From contig DIVL01000075.1 of assembly GCA_002435825.1 (NCBI GenBank), forward strand, positions 1-47,337: a DNA stretch of 47,337 nucleotides, in the 5' to 3' direction. Position numbers and translations under genes: made by a program. Below, piece after piece: positions 1-8,063 of the stretch (positions are counted from its first letter, which is position 1; each line of letters starts with the position of its first letter). The notes under the pieces are model-generated. The model was not told the DNA's origin. It saw only the letters and a list, made by a program, of their open reading frames with translations, and made no database searches. Source of the stretch: Anaerolineaceae bacterium UBA6133 (GTDB lineage Bacteria > Chloroflexota > Anaerolineae > Anaerolineales > Anaerolineaceae).

Positions 1-289
1 TTCGGGCTAACAATTGCACTTACTATTTGAATCTAAGCGATGTGTCATTGCATCTGAAAATATTAATGTACGGGAGTCAACAAAAAAATCTGACACCTAA
101 TCGAAAACTTAAGATATGACGTCAATCCTTTATTTCAGAAAACGCATATCTTTCTTTGCGGGTCAAAAACTTTGGCTCAATTTTTACTGTTCGGGGATGC
201 GCCAGCGAGTTTTTTCGATTCTTTTTATCGATTCTACTGAAGTACAATAACTGCCAGATTGTGCGAAAAGCTTCCTGAGGAGTTAGTTC
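1..289. other. Intergenic region upstream of etfB
   Basis: This AT-rich stretch at the window edge has no convincing gene. A TACAAT hexamer at 243-248 could be a -10 element for the etf operon, but no good -35 is seen at the right distance. A GAGGAG ribosome-binding site at 276-281 precedes the etfB start by 8 bases. The true promoter may lie outside or at the edge of the window. Confidence 0.4.
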
Positions 290-1096
290 ATGTTGAAAAT
301 CATTGTTCCAATCAAGCAAGTACCAGAGACGGGGAATGTCAAAATGGATTCCGAGACTGGCACAATGGTCCGGGATGGGGTGGTCAGCATTGTGAACCCC
401 CTGGATCTCTATTCCATTGAAACCGCCCTGATGCTCAAAGAAAAGTTTGGCGCTACGGTAACTGTGTTTACGATGGGACCTCTCAACGCGGTCAAAGCCT
501 TAAAGGAAGCGATTGCGATGGGTTGTGACAATGGCACCATCCTCTCAGACCGGGCATTTGCCGGGGCGGACACCTGGTCAACCGCTTACGCTTTGGTGAA
601 CGCCATCAAGCACATTGGCGACTACGATTTGATCCTGGCGGGAGAGCGCGCCACAGACGGAGATACCGGCCAGGTAGGTCCAAACATCGCTTCCGGGTTG
701 GACATTCCCCTGGCAACCTATGTCCGCAAAGTCAACGACCTCGACCTGGAGCAGAGAACCATCACGGTTGAGCGTTCGGTGGAAGAAGGCATCGAAACCC
801 TCCAACTGCCCTTGCCCTGTCTGCTGACGGTGGTGAAGGAGATCAGTTATCCGCGCCTTCCCACCTTGCGCGGCAAGAAGAAAGCAAAAACCGTTGAAAT
901 CCCTGTGCTGACCGCGGAGGACCTTGGCTTGAGGCTGGAATACCTCGGGCTGAAAGGCTCGCCAACCAGGGTGGTCTCCACCAAGTCGCCGAAGGTAACC
1001 AGGAATGGTCAGATGATGACGATCAAAGAAGATAAAGATGTGAGTGCGGCTGTGGATGCCCTGATTGCGTTTCTGGAAGAGAGACAATTGATATGA
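290..1096 (+). CDS. etfB: Electron transfer flavoprotein beta subunit (EtfB)
   Basis: EtfB is the smaller subunit of the heterodimeric electron transfer flavoprotein, which carries electrons between acyl-CoA or hydroxyacid dehydrogenases and other carriers in the cytoplasm. The 268-residue length is typical. The N-terminus reads MLKIIVPIKQVPET, the usual EtfB opening, and the segment GERATDGDTGQVGP matches the conserved nucleotide-binding stretch of the family. The start is ATG with a GAGGAG site 8 bases upstream. The stop overlaps the start of etfA by 4 bases (ATGA), which implies translational coupling. An FAD-linked 2-hydroxyacid dehydrogenase follows in the same operon, so the likely partner is that enzyme rather than an acyl-CoA dehydrogenase. 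Whether this ETF bifurcates electrons cannot be settled by eye. Confidence 0.95.
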   Translation: MLKIIVPIKQVPETGNVKMDSETGTMVRDGVVSIVNPLDLYSIETALMLKEKFGATVTVFTMGPLNAVKALKEAIAMGCDNGTILSDRAFAGADTWSTAYALVNAIKHIGDYDLILAGERATDGDTGQVGPNIASGLDIPLATYVRKVNDLDLEQRTITVERSVEEGIETLQLPLPCLLTVVKEISYPRLPTLRGKKKAKTVEIPVLTAEDLGLRLEYLGLKGSPTRVVSTKSPKVTRNGQMMTIKEDKDVSAAVDALIAFLEERQLI

Positions 1097-2097
1097 GCGG
1101 AAAAAATACGAACGTCTGGACCATCGCCGAAGCAGCCAACGGCAAGCTGAAGTCTGTTTCGTACGAGTTGTTAGCCAGGGGCAGAAGCCTGGCAGATGCC
1201 TGCGGTGAGCAGCTGGTGTCGATTTTGATTGGCGCAAACGTCAGCGAAGCAGAACTAACGACTCTGATCCACCGCGGGGCGGACCTGGTGATCAGCGTGC
1301 AGGACCCCGCTCTGGATGCCTTCATCGTCGAAACCTACAGCAATGTGCTGATCGATTTGGTCCATCAAATGAAGCCCAACATCATCCTGGCGGCTGCCAC
1401 CAACAATGGCCGCACCCTGATGCCGCACGTGGCGATGCGCCTGCATACCGGTTTGACGGCTGATTGCACCGACTTGCAGATAGATCTCAACACGGGTGAC
1501 CTGCTGCAGACCCGCCCCGCGATTGGCGGCAACATCCTCGCGACTATTAAAACCCCCAACCACCGACCCCAGATGGCAACGGTCAGACCGCGTTCCACCC
1601 AACCCCTGCCGGCAGACACTTCCCGAAGAGGGCAAATCCAGCAGGTGGCTTTGAAACCTGAGCTGGTGGATAAAAGAGTAAAGCTGCTCTCATTTGAGGC
1701 GGAAGCCACCGACGAAAGCAACCTGCAGGACAGCGATGTGATCGTGTCGGGCGGCAGGGGCATGAAAAAGGCTGATAACTTTGAGCTCCTGCATAAGCTG
1801 GCAAGGTTGTTGGGTGGCAAGGTTGGCGCATCGCGCGACGCGGTTGACCGCGGCTGGGCGAGATACCCGCAGCAGGTGGGCCTCAGCGGCAAGACCGTGC
1901 TGCCAAAGCTCTACATCGCTTTGGGCATCTCGGGCGCTATTCAACATCTGGCGGGAATGAAAACCGCGGAAACCATCGTGGCTGTCAACACGGACCCAAA
2001 CGCACCTATCTTCCAGGTGGCGGATTTTGGGATTGTCGGGGACGCCTTCCAGGTTTTGCCTGAATTGATTTCCCGGCTTGAGGAGAGAAAGTCATGA
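1093..2097 (+). CDS. etfA: Electron transfer flavoprotein alpha subunit (EtfA)
   Basis: EtfA is the larger ETF subunit and holds the exchangeable FAD in its C-terminal domain. The protein has 334 residues. The N-terminal domain begins with NTNVWTIAEAANGKL, as in the family. The C-terminal FAD domain has the signature run from GGRGMKKADNF through LYIALGISGAIQHLAGM to VNTDPNAPIFQVADFGIVGD. There is no N-terminal ferredoxin-like extension of the kind found in some lactate-dehydrogenase-linked EtfA proteins. The gene overlaps both etfB and the downstream dehydrogenase gene by 4 bases, so all three proteins are probably made together. Confidence 0.95.
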   Translation: MSGKNTNVWTIAEAANGKLKSVSYELLARGRSLADACGEQLVSILIGANVSEAELTTLIHRGADLVISVQDPALDAFIVETYSNVLIDLVHQMKPNIILAAATNNGRTLMPHVAMRLHTGLTADCTDLQIDLNTGDLLQTRPAIGGNILATIKTPNHRPQMATVRPRSTQPLPADTSRRGQIQQVALKPELVDKRVKLLSFEAEATDESNLQDSDVIVSGGRGMKKADNFELLHKLARLLGGKVGASRDAVDRGWARYPQQVGLSGKTVLPKLYIALGISGAIQHLAGMKTAETIVAVNTDPNAPIFQVADFGIVGDAFQVLPELISRLEERKS

Positions 2098-3515
2098 CCC
2101 ACTACAACCCAATCACGCCTGAAATTGTCGCCAAACTCGCGCAGATCGTCGGAGCGGCGAATGTCATTTTGGACGAGGAAAAGCTTGAAGCCTACTCCCA
2201 CGATGAAACTCCCAAGGATCAGTTTTCGGGGATGCCGGAAGTGATCGTGACCCCCACCAGCACGCAGCAGGTGGCGGATATCATGAAACTGGCGAACATT
2301 CACCTCATCCCGGTCACGCCGCGCGGAGCTGGTTCGGGTCTTTCCGGCGGAGCCATTCCGCTGCATGGCGGGATCCTGATGGCTTTTGAAAAAATGAATA
2401 AGGTGCTCGATGTTGACCTGCAAAACATGATGATCGAAGTGCAATCGGGCATCGTGACCAACGAAATTAACGCTATCGTGGCAGACGACGGGCTTTTCTT
2501 TGCCGGCTACCCGATGAGCCTCGAGTCCTGCCAGATCGGCGGAAACATCGCCGAGAATGCCGGCGGCGGCAAGGCGATCAAATACGGCGTGACAGAGCGC
2601 TACATCACCGGCATGGAGGTGGTGACCCCTGCAGGCGATGTGATCAAAATTGGCGGAAAGATCGTCAAGGACGTTTCCGGCTACGACCTCAAGCGACTCT
2701 ATATCGGTTCCGAAGGCACGCTGGGGATTGTCACCAGCGCCACCATCAAGCTCACGCCCCTGCCAAAGGCCAAGACAGATTTGCTGGTGCTTTTTCCTGA
2801 CGTGCAGAGCGCGATCGAGATCGTGCCGATGATCGTCAGCAAGCTGGGGATCGTCCCAACATCGATCGAGTTTATGGATCGTCTCGCAGTGGAAACATCC
2901 TGCAAATATCTGAACGAGCACCTCGACTATGAAAGCTGTGGTTCGATGCTGCTGATTGAGGTGGATGGCACCACGCAGGACCAGGTGGATGGCGAAGCGG
3001 AAATGATCGGCGACCTGTGCATGGAGCATAAGGCGATTGAGGTCTACGTGGCGGATAATTACACCACCCAGGAACGGGTTTGGGCTGTGCGGCGCAACAT
3101 CGCGGAAGCATTCAAAGTGTACTCACCCCATCAAAGTCTGGAAGATATCGTGGTGCCGATTGCGCAGATTCCTGTATTGACTGAGGAAATTGCCAAACTC
3201 TCGGCTGAGTTCAACCTTTCGATGCCTTCCTATGGGCATGCCGGCGACGGCAACCTGCACACGACTCTGATCAAACCGCCTGAAATGCTACTGGACCATT
3301 GGTACGTCGTGGAGGATCAGGTAGTGAGGCGTTTGTATGAGGTGGTGATGGCGCTCGGCGGAAAACTCAGCGGTGAACACGGCATCGGCATCAAACGCAA
3401 GGCTTACTTCCAGGAGATTGTTGATCCGCACGAGCTGGAATTGATGCGCACACTTAAGCGAGCCCTGGACCCTAACAATATCCTGAACCCGGGCAAAATA
3501 TTCGACCTGGCGTAA
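2094..3515 (+). CDS. FAD-linked 2-hydroxyacid dehydrogenase, GlcD/LctD-like (lactate or glycolate)
   Basis: This is an FAD-binding oxidoreductase of the vanillyl-alcohol-oxidase superfamily, 473 residues long. The N-terminal FAD_binding_4 domain shows PEVIVTPTSTQQV and PVTPRGAGSGLSGGAIPL. The middle carries the NIAENAGGGKAIKYG and GSEGTLGIVT motifs. The C-terminal cap ends with SYGHAGDGNLHTT and GEHGIGIKRKAYF, as in glycolate oxidase GlcD and D-lactate dehydrogenases. It overlaps etfA by 4 bases. The order etfB-etfA-dehydrogenase is the same as in electron-confurcating lactate dehydrogenase operons such as lctBCD of Acetobacterium woodii. Substrate choice between lactate and glycolate cannot be read from the sequence. 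No GlcE or iron-sulfur GlcF subunit is nearby, which favours ETF as the electron acceptor. Confidence 0.85.
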   Translation: MTHYNPITPEIVAKLAQIVGAANVILDEEKLEAYSHDETPKDQFSGMPEVIVTPTSTQQVADIMKLANIHLIPVTPRGAGSGLSGGAIPLHGGILMAFEKMNKVLDVDLQNMMIEVQSGIVTNEINAIVADDGLFFAGYPMSLESCQIGGNIAENAGGGKAIKYGVTERYITGMEVVTPAGDVIKIGGKIVKDVSGYDLKRLYIGSEGTLGIVTSATIKLTPLPKAKTDLLVLFPDVQSAIEIVPMIVSKLGIVPTSIEFMDRLAVETSCKYLNEHLDYESCGSMLLIEVDGTTQDQVDGEAEMIGDLCMEHKAIEVYVADNYTTQERVWAVRRNIAEAFKVYSPHQSLEDIVVPIAQIPVLTEEIAKLSAEFNLSMPSYGHAGDGNLHTTLIKPPEMLLDHWYVVEDQVVRRLYEVVMALGGKLSGEHGIGIKRKAYFQEIVDPHELELMRTLKRALDPNNILNPGKIFDLA

Positions 3516-3519
3516 AATA

Positions 3520-3551
3520 CGTAATGCCTCAATAGAAAATGTTACCGAAGA
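3520..3551 (+). repeat. Left copy of a perfect 32-bp direct repeat bounding an AT-rich island
   Basis: The 32 bases starting CGTAATGCCTCAATAG and ending GTTACCGAAGA lie 5 bases after the dehydrogenase stop codon. They recur exactly, in the same orientation, at 7517-7548. The two copies enclose 3,965 bp that contain only AT-rich genes of different character from both flanks. The arrangement fits attL/attR-like sites left by recombination of a circle into a single chromosomal copy. No recombinase gene lies inside. Confidence 0.85.
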
Positions 3552-3554
3552 CCC

Positions 3555-3580
3555 GAGGCAATGCGGCGAGGCAATGCGGC
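3555..3580 (+). repeat. Tandem 13-bp duplication
   Basis: GAGGCAATGCGGC occurs twice in direct succession (3555-3567 and 3568-3580), four bases inside the left 32-bp repeat. It is a short GC-rich patch between the direct repeat and the AT-rich genes, and it could be an accessory recombination site or a replication slip. No function can be assigned. Confidence 0.7.
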
Positions 3581-3651
3581 GATATCTCTTTCCCTCCCCT
3601 TAATTAGTGTTATGATTTCTCAGTTACTATATTATAGGTTTTAAATATAAA

Positions 3652-5025
3652 ATGACACCAGAAAAAAATAGTAGTATTAGAAAAGAAGTTAATAAGGCAA
3701 AATCGAAAGTTGCCAAGAATTTTTTTCAAGTCGGTCTGGCGGCATCAATGTTATTAGGATCTCCTGCTTGTGTCCCCACAGAGGCAATTTCCATTATTCC
3801 GACGGGCGAAACCAATCCCCTACCATCTGATTTTACAAATACTCCTGAGTCACCGACCGAGGCAAATTATAAAGAATTAACTCGGACAGTGGAAAATCCA
3901 GCCACTGAGGCAGTGACTTTGACTCCTGAGCCAACTCCAGTATACGAGGTCCAAGCAAGTGGAGGAGAATATAATCCCAGTCAAGAAACGATAAATGAAT
4001 CTGAATCGGCCATGGCTCAAAAAGACAGAATTCAAGGGTGGCTGGATTATTGGATAAACTTTGAAAACCGTCCTTTTGCTTGGGAGAGTACTGAATTACA
4101 TTGGAAATATATTTATGATAATCCAGATGAGCCAAAAGAAGTGATGGTAGTGCTTGAGGCTTTGGGTGAATATGAGGGAAGAATGTTTACCAGTCCTTTG
4201 GGAGAGGATGGTTTTGCCCTCTACCCTCCTGAAATAACGGCCGAAACTGATAATTTTATTCAGCCAGGTTATGGACCTTTGGAGCTGAGCAGTGGAAGTG
4301 AGGATTTGTGGTTGTCAATCAAGGCCGGAGTTCCTTTGAGAAAAAATGTTGATGGTGAGGTAGTGGGAAGATTGGATATGAAAACTGGACAATGGGAGGA
4401 AAACAAACCTTTGTCGCAGGAGTTTTTGGCACTGATTCCGGCTGATAAGCAATATAAAATTATTAGTGGCCAGGTTTTAATTGACGGACAGATATGGTTT
4501 GAAATAAACAACGATGGCGAATGGCAAAAAACGGATTGGAAATTAATCCAAGACGCGCCCAATCAGGAATTTTGGGAGAAAGAATACAAAGTTGAAGGAA
4601 TTTTACGGCAAGATATATGGCCGGTTTTGACTGGTGAAAATTTGGAAGTAGTCAAAGAGATAAATGATCAGCAGGTATTGATCAAAGGCAAATTGGTGGT
4701 TATCCCAAATCCTTATCAGCAAGATGAAATCCTGAAAATTCTTATTCCTTATCGCTATGAATGGGGAAATAGTTTATCCAATAATGTTTGGATAGTAACT
4801 AAAACTGAAGAAAAAAGTATCGATTATTTTCTACAACTAGTAGCAGGAGAACAACTTCGTGTTGCTATTACTTTAGACAGTTTGAAGAGGCCTACTGAAT
4901 GTACGTTCGGGACACGATGTGGGTGGTGGTATGATATCGCTGATTTATCCACAGATTTCTTTTTTAACGGTATTACTCCAGATGAACCGGTGATTGTTTC
5001 ACCAGTATATATTGAAGTAAAATAA
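3652..5025 (+). CDS. Putative exported lipoprotein with SH3b-like segment, unknown function
   Basis: No family is recognised with confidence in this 457-residue protein. Residues 1-20 are basic. Residues about 24-37 are hydrophobic (FFQVGLAASMLLGS), followed by a possible lipidation Cys40 in an atypical SPAC box. Residues 41-115 are a low-complexity Thr/Pro/Glu linker of surface-protein type. The middle segment from about residue 225 (AGVPLRKNVDGEVVGRL, then GQVLIDGQIWFEI) resembles the RT-loop and Trp-strand pattern of bacterial SH3 domains. That reading is inference. The gene is AT-rich, with TTT/AAA/ATT codons unlike its neighbours. It is first of three exported-protein genes inside the 32-bp repeats. 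Export to the cell surface is likely. Confidence 0.7.
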   Translation: MTPEKNSSIRKEVNKAKSKVAKNFFQVGLAASMLLGSPACVPTEAISIIPTGETNPLPSDFTNTPESPTEANYKELTRTVENPATEAVTLTPEPTPVYEVQASGGEYNPSQETINESESAMAQKDRIQGWLDYWINFENRPFAWESTELHWKYIYDNPDEPKEVMVVLEALGEYEGRMFTSPLGEDGFALYPPEITAETDNFIQPGYGPLELSSGSEDLWLSIKAGVPLRKNVDGEVVGRLDMKTGQWEENKPLSQEFLALIPADKQYKIISGQVLIDGQIWFEINNDGEWQKTDWKLIQDAPNQEFWEKEYKVEGILRQDIWPVLTGENLEVVKEINDQQVLIKGKLVVIPNPYQQDEILKILIPYRYEWGNSLSNNVWIVTKTEEKSIDYFLQLVAGEQLRVAITLDSLKRPTECTFGTRCGWWYDIADLSTDFFFNGITPDEPVIVSPVYIEVK

Positions 5026-5052
5026 CAGTTTTTGTTATGTTAATGATATTGG

Positions 5053-5073
5053 AAAAGTGTGTTACACTTTTTT
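5053..5073 (+). terminator. Short hairpin with T-run between two island genes
   Basis: AAAAGTGT (5053-5060) and ACACTTTT (5064-5071) form an 8-bp stem with a 3-base loop, ending in a T-run. It sits between the first and second island genes, 12 bases before the next start codon. It could be a weak terminator or could modulate translation of the next gene. Confidence 0.45.
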
Positions 5074-5084
5074 GAAGAAGAAAT

Positions 5085-5687
5085 ATGAAAACTAACGGCC
5101 AGTCTTATCTAAAATTCTTGATTTTTATGGCTATTTTTTTGCTGGTGGTTGTGGTCATTTTAGTGGTGGTGAAACCCCGAATTAATTCCAATGTGTTGAT
5201 ATCTCCTTATTTCAGCAGCGATTATGTAACCGTTGGCAAAAACAACGAATGGGTATTGAAGAACTTTCAACCCCAATTGATTGATTTTGAGAGTAGGAAT
5301 AGTAGCAATTATTTGATTGCTGAATATATTGATATTGGAAACTATAGAAGAAAGGTGAAGATTTTTGTTACTGGCCAGACGCCAGACGGTAATTACATTG
5401 ATAAAATATTTCTGCACTATGCTGACCGGCAGGGTGAGTGGCTGGAGTTCGGAGAGTTAAAAAAGAAACTAGTTAAAGGGGAACAGATCAGAATTGAATA
5501 CTTAATTTTTAACGGTTTGGCTAACGATAAAACTAGTTGCCAAGAATATTTGAACTTTTGTGCTTTAGCTTCGATTCTTGAAGATCAGCAATTGGAGGGC
5601 AAATTAGAGGATATACTTAAAAACAATGAGAGTGATATTCTGGTAGTGCCGGGTAATGTTATTTCTTTGCAATTATATGAAAAATAA
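5085..5687 (+). CDS. Membrane-anchored extracytoplasmic protein, unknown function
   Basis: This 200-residue protein has one N-terminal membrane helix at about residues 10-30 (FLIFMAIFLLVVVVILVVV). The soluble remainder of about 165 residues is probably outside the membrane. No catalytic motif or known domain is recognised. The body is rich in beta-strand-like patterns. Two Cys residues close together (CQEYLNFC) could form a disulfide. The gene is AT-rich like its neighbours in the island. Its last 11 bases overlap the start of the next gene, so the two are probably translated together. It might assist export or anchoring of the downstream secreted protein, but that is only contextual inference. 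Confidence 0.7.
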   Translation: MKTNGQSYLKFLIFMAIFLLVVVVILVVVKPRINSNVLISPYFSSDYVTVGKNNEWVLKNFQPQLIDFESRNSSNYLIAEYIDIGNYRRKVKIFVTGQTPDGNYIDKIFLHYADRQGEWLEFGELKKKLVKGEQIRIEYLIFNGLANDKTSCQEYLNFCALASILEDQQLEGKLEDILKNNESDILVVPGNVISLQLYEK

Positions 5688-7425
5688 TATCCGCTTTTTT
5701 GTCATCTTAATATTAATATCTGTTTTGTTAGGATTAAGTATAAAGACTGTTAATGCAGATGTGGCTTGTGGTACAGGATATTATTGTATGGCGACGGTAC
5801 GTTTGGATTTCGAGAAGAGTTGTGAGACGTCTACTAATGGAGCATACTGTGTCCAGACGTGGTGGGGCGGATCTAACCTTGCTGCCTGTCTTGACCGAGA
5901 TAATTGCTCTTATTCAGTTTCATCTACAGAGGGTAAATGTGCCGATGGTGCCACGCCGCCGGTTTGTCCGGAAGTTGGTTACTCTTACTCTGGTGGTTGT
6001 TGTGCACCAGAAGTACCAACCTCGGCTCCAGGAGCGACGAATACGCCAGTACCTCCGACACCGACTGTATGTGTACCAGTGAATCCTGGTAAACCAGTCT
6101 TATTTACTCCAGATAATGGGTATGTGGTGAATGTAGGTGATTCTGTTGCCTTAAACTGGAATGATGTTACCTGGGGTAATGGCTGTCCTAATAATAATAC
6201 ATATCGACTGTGTGTAGGTTCCACTAATCCTCCTGGTACTACAGGTGAAAATTGTATATATAATGACGGATGGAAGAATGTACCGGAACCGACTAAATCA
6301 CAGCAACGGTGGACGCCATCGACTGGAACTTCTCGGGCTTATTGGAGGATTGCAGCTTGTAATCCTGTTTGTACTCGTTCTGATTGGAAGTATTTTTGTG
6401 TGGAGGATGTTCTCTCTTGTACTCCTGCCTGTGGTCAGGCTAGAAAATGTAGTGCGGCTTGTTCCAATGATGATGGTGGGGTACCTGGAACACCAGTGAT
6501 TAGTTATCCGATAGGAACTTCTTCGACTCCAATTATTTTAAGTCCAGGAACAACTGGGGTGACTTTGTCTTTGGAGGGGACAGCATTTAAAGCTGATGTA
6601 TATTATTACTGGGCATATGATGATGGAGTGTACTTTATGGATACGGGTTCCCCAAATACTAGCGTGGGGATAACTGGCTTGACTTCTGGAAATTTGTATT
6701 CTTGGAGATCAAGATCGGTTAATACTACATGTATTTCAGCTGGAGAAACGAGTCCGGCTTCAGATACAGGATATTTTAAAGTAAATTCAGCGCCGACGAT
6801 TGTAAAAATTCAGGTAGCGAATTCAGACATTGCATTAGTCCCCAACGATAATACAACTGATAATCATATTTGTAAAAGTGAATTTACGGGAACGACTAAG
6901 CCGAGAGAGGTTGTTTTTGGAATTTTTATTAACGATCCTGATGGTGTTGGAGATTCAGGGTCTCCGCCAGTACTGCACTGGAATGGTCAAGATTATCCGA
7001 GTGCTTGGACTGGAACTGGCGGTGGTAATAACTCAGCTCAAGTGAGAGTTGACTATGCAAGTTTTGTTGGAGAACCACCACAATCTTTACATGAAGTCAC
7101 GGCTACTTATTCTGATCGCTGGGGAGCTACGGTGGGAAGTACCCTTCCTGTATCACCAGCAAATCGATTGAATTGGAAGGTTTGGGATTGTCAGGTGCCG
7201 ACAAATGGAACTTTATTTAAAGCTTCTGACGCGATTCAATCTTGTCCAGCAGTAGGATTTTCTGAACCGATTGATGTGGGAGTTAGTTTTGATTCGATTA
7301 TTTTTTCTGATACGCCTGATGTGACTATGACTGTTGCTAAACCGGCTAATTATGGGACAAATAGTATTGTATGGGGGAAAAACTATCATCCTTTAATTAA
7401 TGGAGTGGCGGTGCCGAGGGGATAA
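5677..7425 (+). CDS. Secreted Cys-rich protein with Ig/Fn3-like repeats, unknown function
   Basis: The start is placed at ATG 5677, overlapping the previous gene by 11 bases, because MKNNIRFF followed by a hydrophobic stretch makes a good Sec signal peptide with likely cleavage after VNA (near residue 28). The mature region is Cys-rich in its first 100 residues. A short Thr/Pro linker follows, then beta-sandwich-like modules beginning PGKPVLFTPDNGYVVNVGDSVALNW and later GVTLSLEGTAF. These resemble bacterial Ig or fibronectin-III folds by strand pattern only. Such Thr/Pro-linked proteins are common in Chloroflexota and also in Patescibacteria (Microgenomates). The C-terminus ends abruptly after GVAVPRG without an anchor, so the protein may be truncated or fully secreted. 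Confidence 0.7.
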   Translation: MKNNIRFFVILILISVLLGLSIKTVNADVACGTGYYCMATVRLDFEKSCETSTNGAYCVQTWWGGSNLAACLDRDNCSYSVSSTEGKCADGATPPVCPEVGYSYSGGCCAPEVPTSAPGATNTPVPPTPTVCVPVNPGKPVLFTPDNGYVVNVGDSVALNWNDVTWGNGCPNNNTYRLCVGSTNPPGTTGENCIYNDGWKNVPEPTKSQQRWTPSTGTSRAYWRIAACNPVCTRSDWKYFCVEDVLSCTPACGQARKCSAACSNDDGGVPGTPVISYPIGTSSTPIILSPGTTGVTLSLEGTAFKADVYYYWAYDDGVYFMDTGSPNTSVGITGLTSGNLYSWRSRSVNTTCISAGETSPASDTGYFKVNSAPTIVKIQVANSDIALVPNDNTTDNHICKSEFTGTTKPREVVFGIFINDPDGVGDSGSPPVLHWNGQDYPSAWTGTGGGNNSAQVRVDYASFVGEPPQSLHEVTATYSDRWGATVGSTLPVSPANRLNWKVWDCQVPTNGTLFKASDAIQSCPAVGFSEPIDVGVSFDSIIFSDTPDVTMTVAKPANYGTNSIVWGKNYHPLINGVAVPRG

Positions 7426-7476
7426 AGAATCTACAATCTTCAATCTTCAATCTACAATTTTTTCACCAGAGGCTAA

Positions 7477-7491
7477 TCCGCCCTTAGCGGA
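7477..7491 (+). repeat. Small hairpin in the tail of the AT-rich island
   Basis: TCCGC (7477-7481) and GCGGA (7487-7491) pair around a 5-base loop. An alternative pairing uses GCTAA/TTAGC around the same centre. Just before it, 7429-7459 consists of degenerate AATCT-(A/T)CAATC units. The structure may be a weak terminator or the remnant of a small repeat. It is not followed by a clean T-run. Confidence 0.4.
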
Positions 7492-7516
7492 AAAGTCTAA
7501 AGTCTATTGATACACC

Positions 7517-7548
7517 CGTAATGCCTCAATAGAAAATGTTACCGAAGA
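7517..7548 (+). repeat. Right copy of the perfect 32-bp direct repeat
   Basis: This is identical over 32 bases to 3520-3551 and in the same orientation. To its right the sequence returns to host-like composition, with a possible -10 hexamer TATAAT at 7580-7585 and then a Chloroflexota-type gene at 7644. Confidence 0.85.
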
Positions 7549-7643
7549 AGTAAAATAAGTCAGAGCAGGGGGGGTGGGCTATAATTAACTAAATTTGCCG
7601 GTTGATGTGGCAGGTGATAAGATGAACTGCATGCGGAGCTCTG

Positions 7644-8054
7644 GTGGACGAAATCTCTAATCGCACACGCACGCGTTACACGCTGACGCTGATCATTTTG
7701 ATTACGATTCCCTGTTATCTACTGGGAGTCATCCTTCTGCGTTTCAACCGCGGTCCGCAGCAGGCAACCGTCACGCCGACGCTCACCAGCACGGCAACCT
7801 TTATCCCCAGTGTGACGCTGACCCCTTACCTGACCCGTACAGCCAGCATCACGCCCACAGCCACCAATACCCTGCCCCCGACGGCGACTCACACACCTAC
7901 CTGGACTCCAACCGAGACTGCCACCCCAACAGAGACACCACTGCCAAGCGACACCCTTATCCCTGTGCCAACGGAAATCCCAACTGAAACACCTACTGAA
8001 ACGCCAACCGAGAGTTCGGTTGAACCTACGCCTGAACTTACCCCTGAACCATGA
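7644..8054 (+). CDS. Small membrane protein with Thr/Pro-rich tail
   Basis: This 136-residue protein has a short charged N-terminus, one membrane helix at about residues 13-33 (LTLIILITIPCYLLGVILL), and then about 95 residues dominated by Thr, Pro, Glu and Ser in TPTxTPT-like units. The start is GTG at 7644. The tail is probably an extracytoplasmic stalk without folded domains. The stop lies 9 bases before the first M42 peptidase gene, so it is probably the first gene of that operon. No specific function can be read. Long Thr/Pro stalks of this kind recur in the lipoproteins of this window. Confidence 0.65.
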   Translation: MDEISNRTRTRYTLTLIILITIPCYLLGVILLRFNRGPQQATVTPTLTSTATFIPSVTLTPYLTRTASITPTATNTLPPTATHTPTWTPTETATPTETPLPSDTLIPVPTEIPTETPTETPTESSVEPTPELTPEP

Positions 8055-8063
8055 GAGAGGCTT

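Noticed and set aside
122..319. Minus-strand 65-codon reading frame overlapping the start of etfB
   Set aside because: It overlaps the etfB ribosome-binding site and first codons, has no good ribosome-binding site and no recognisable motif.
3520..3551. The 32-bp repeat as a chromosomal dif site
   Set aside because: Only an ATGTTA core resembles a XerD arm; the XerC half does not match, so no dif call is made.
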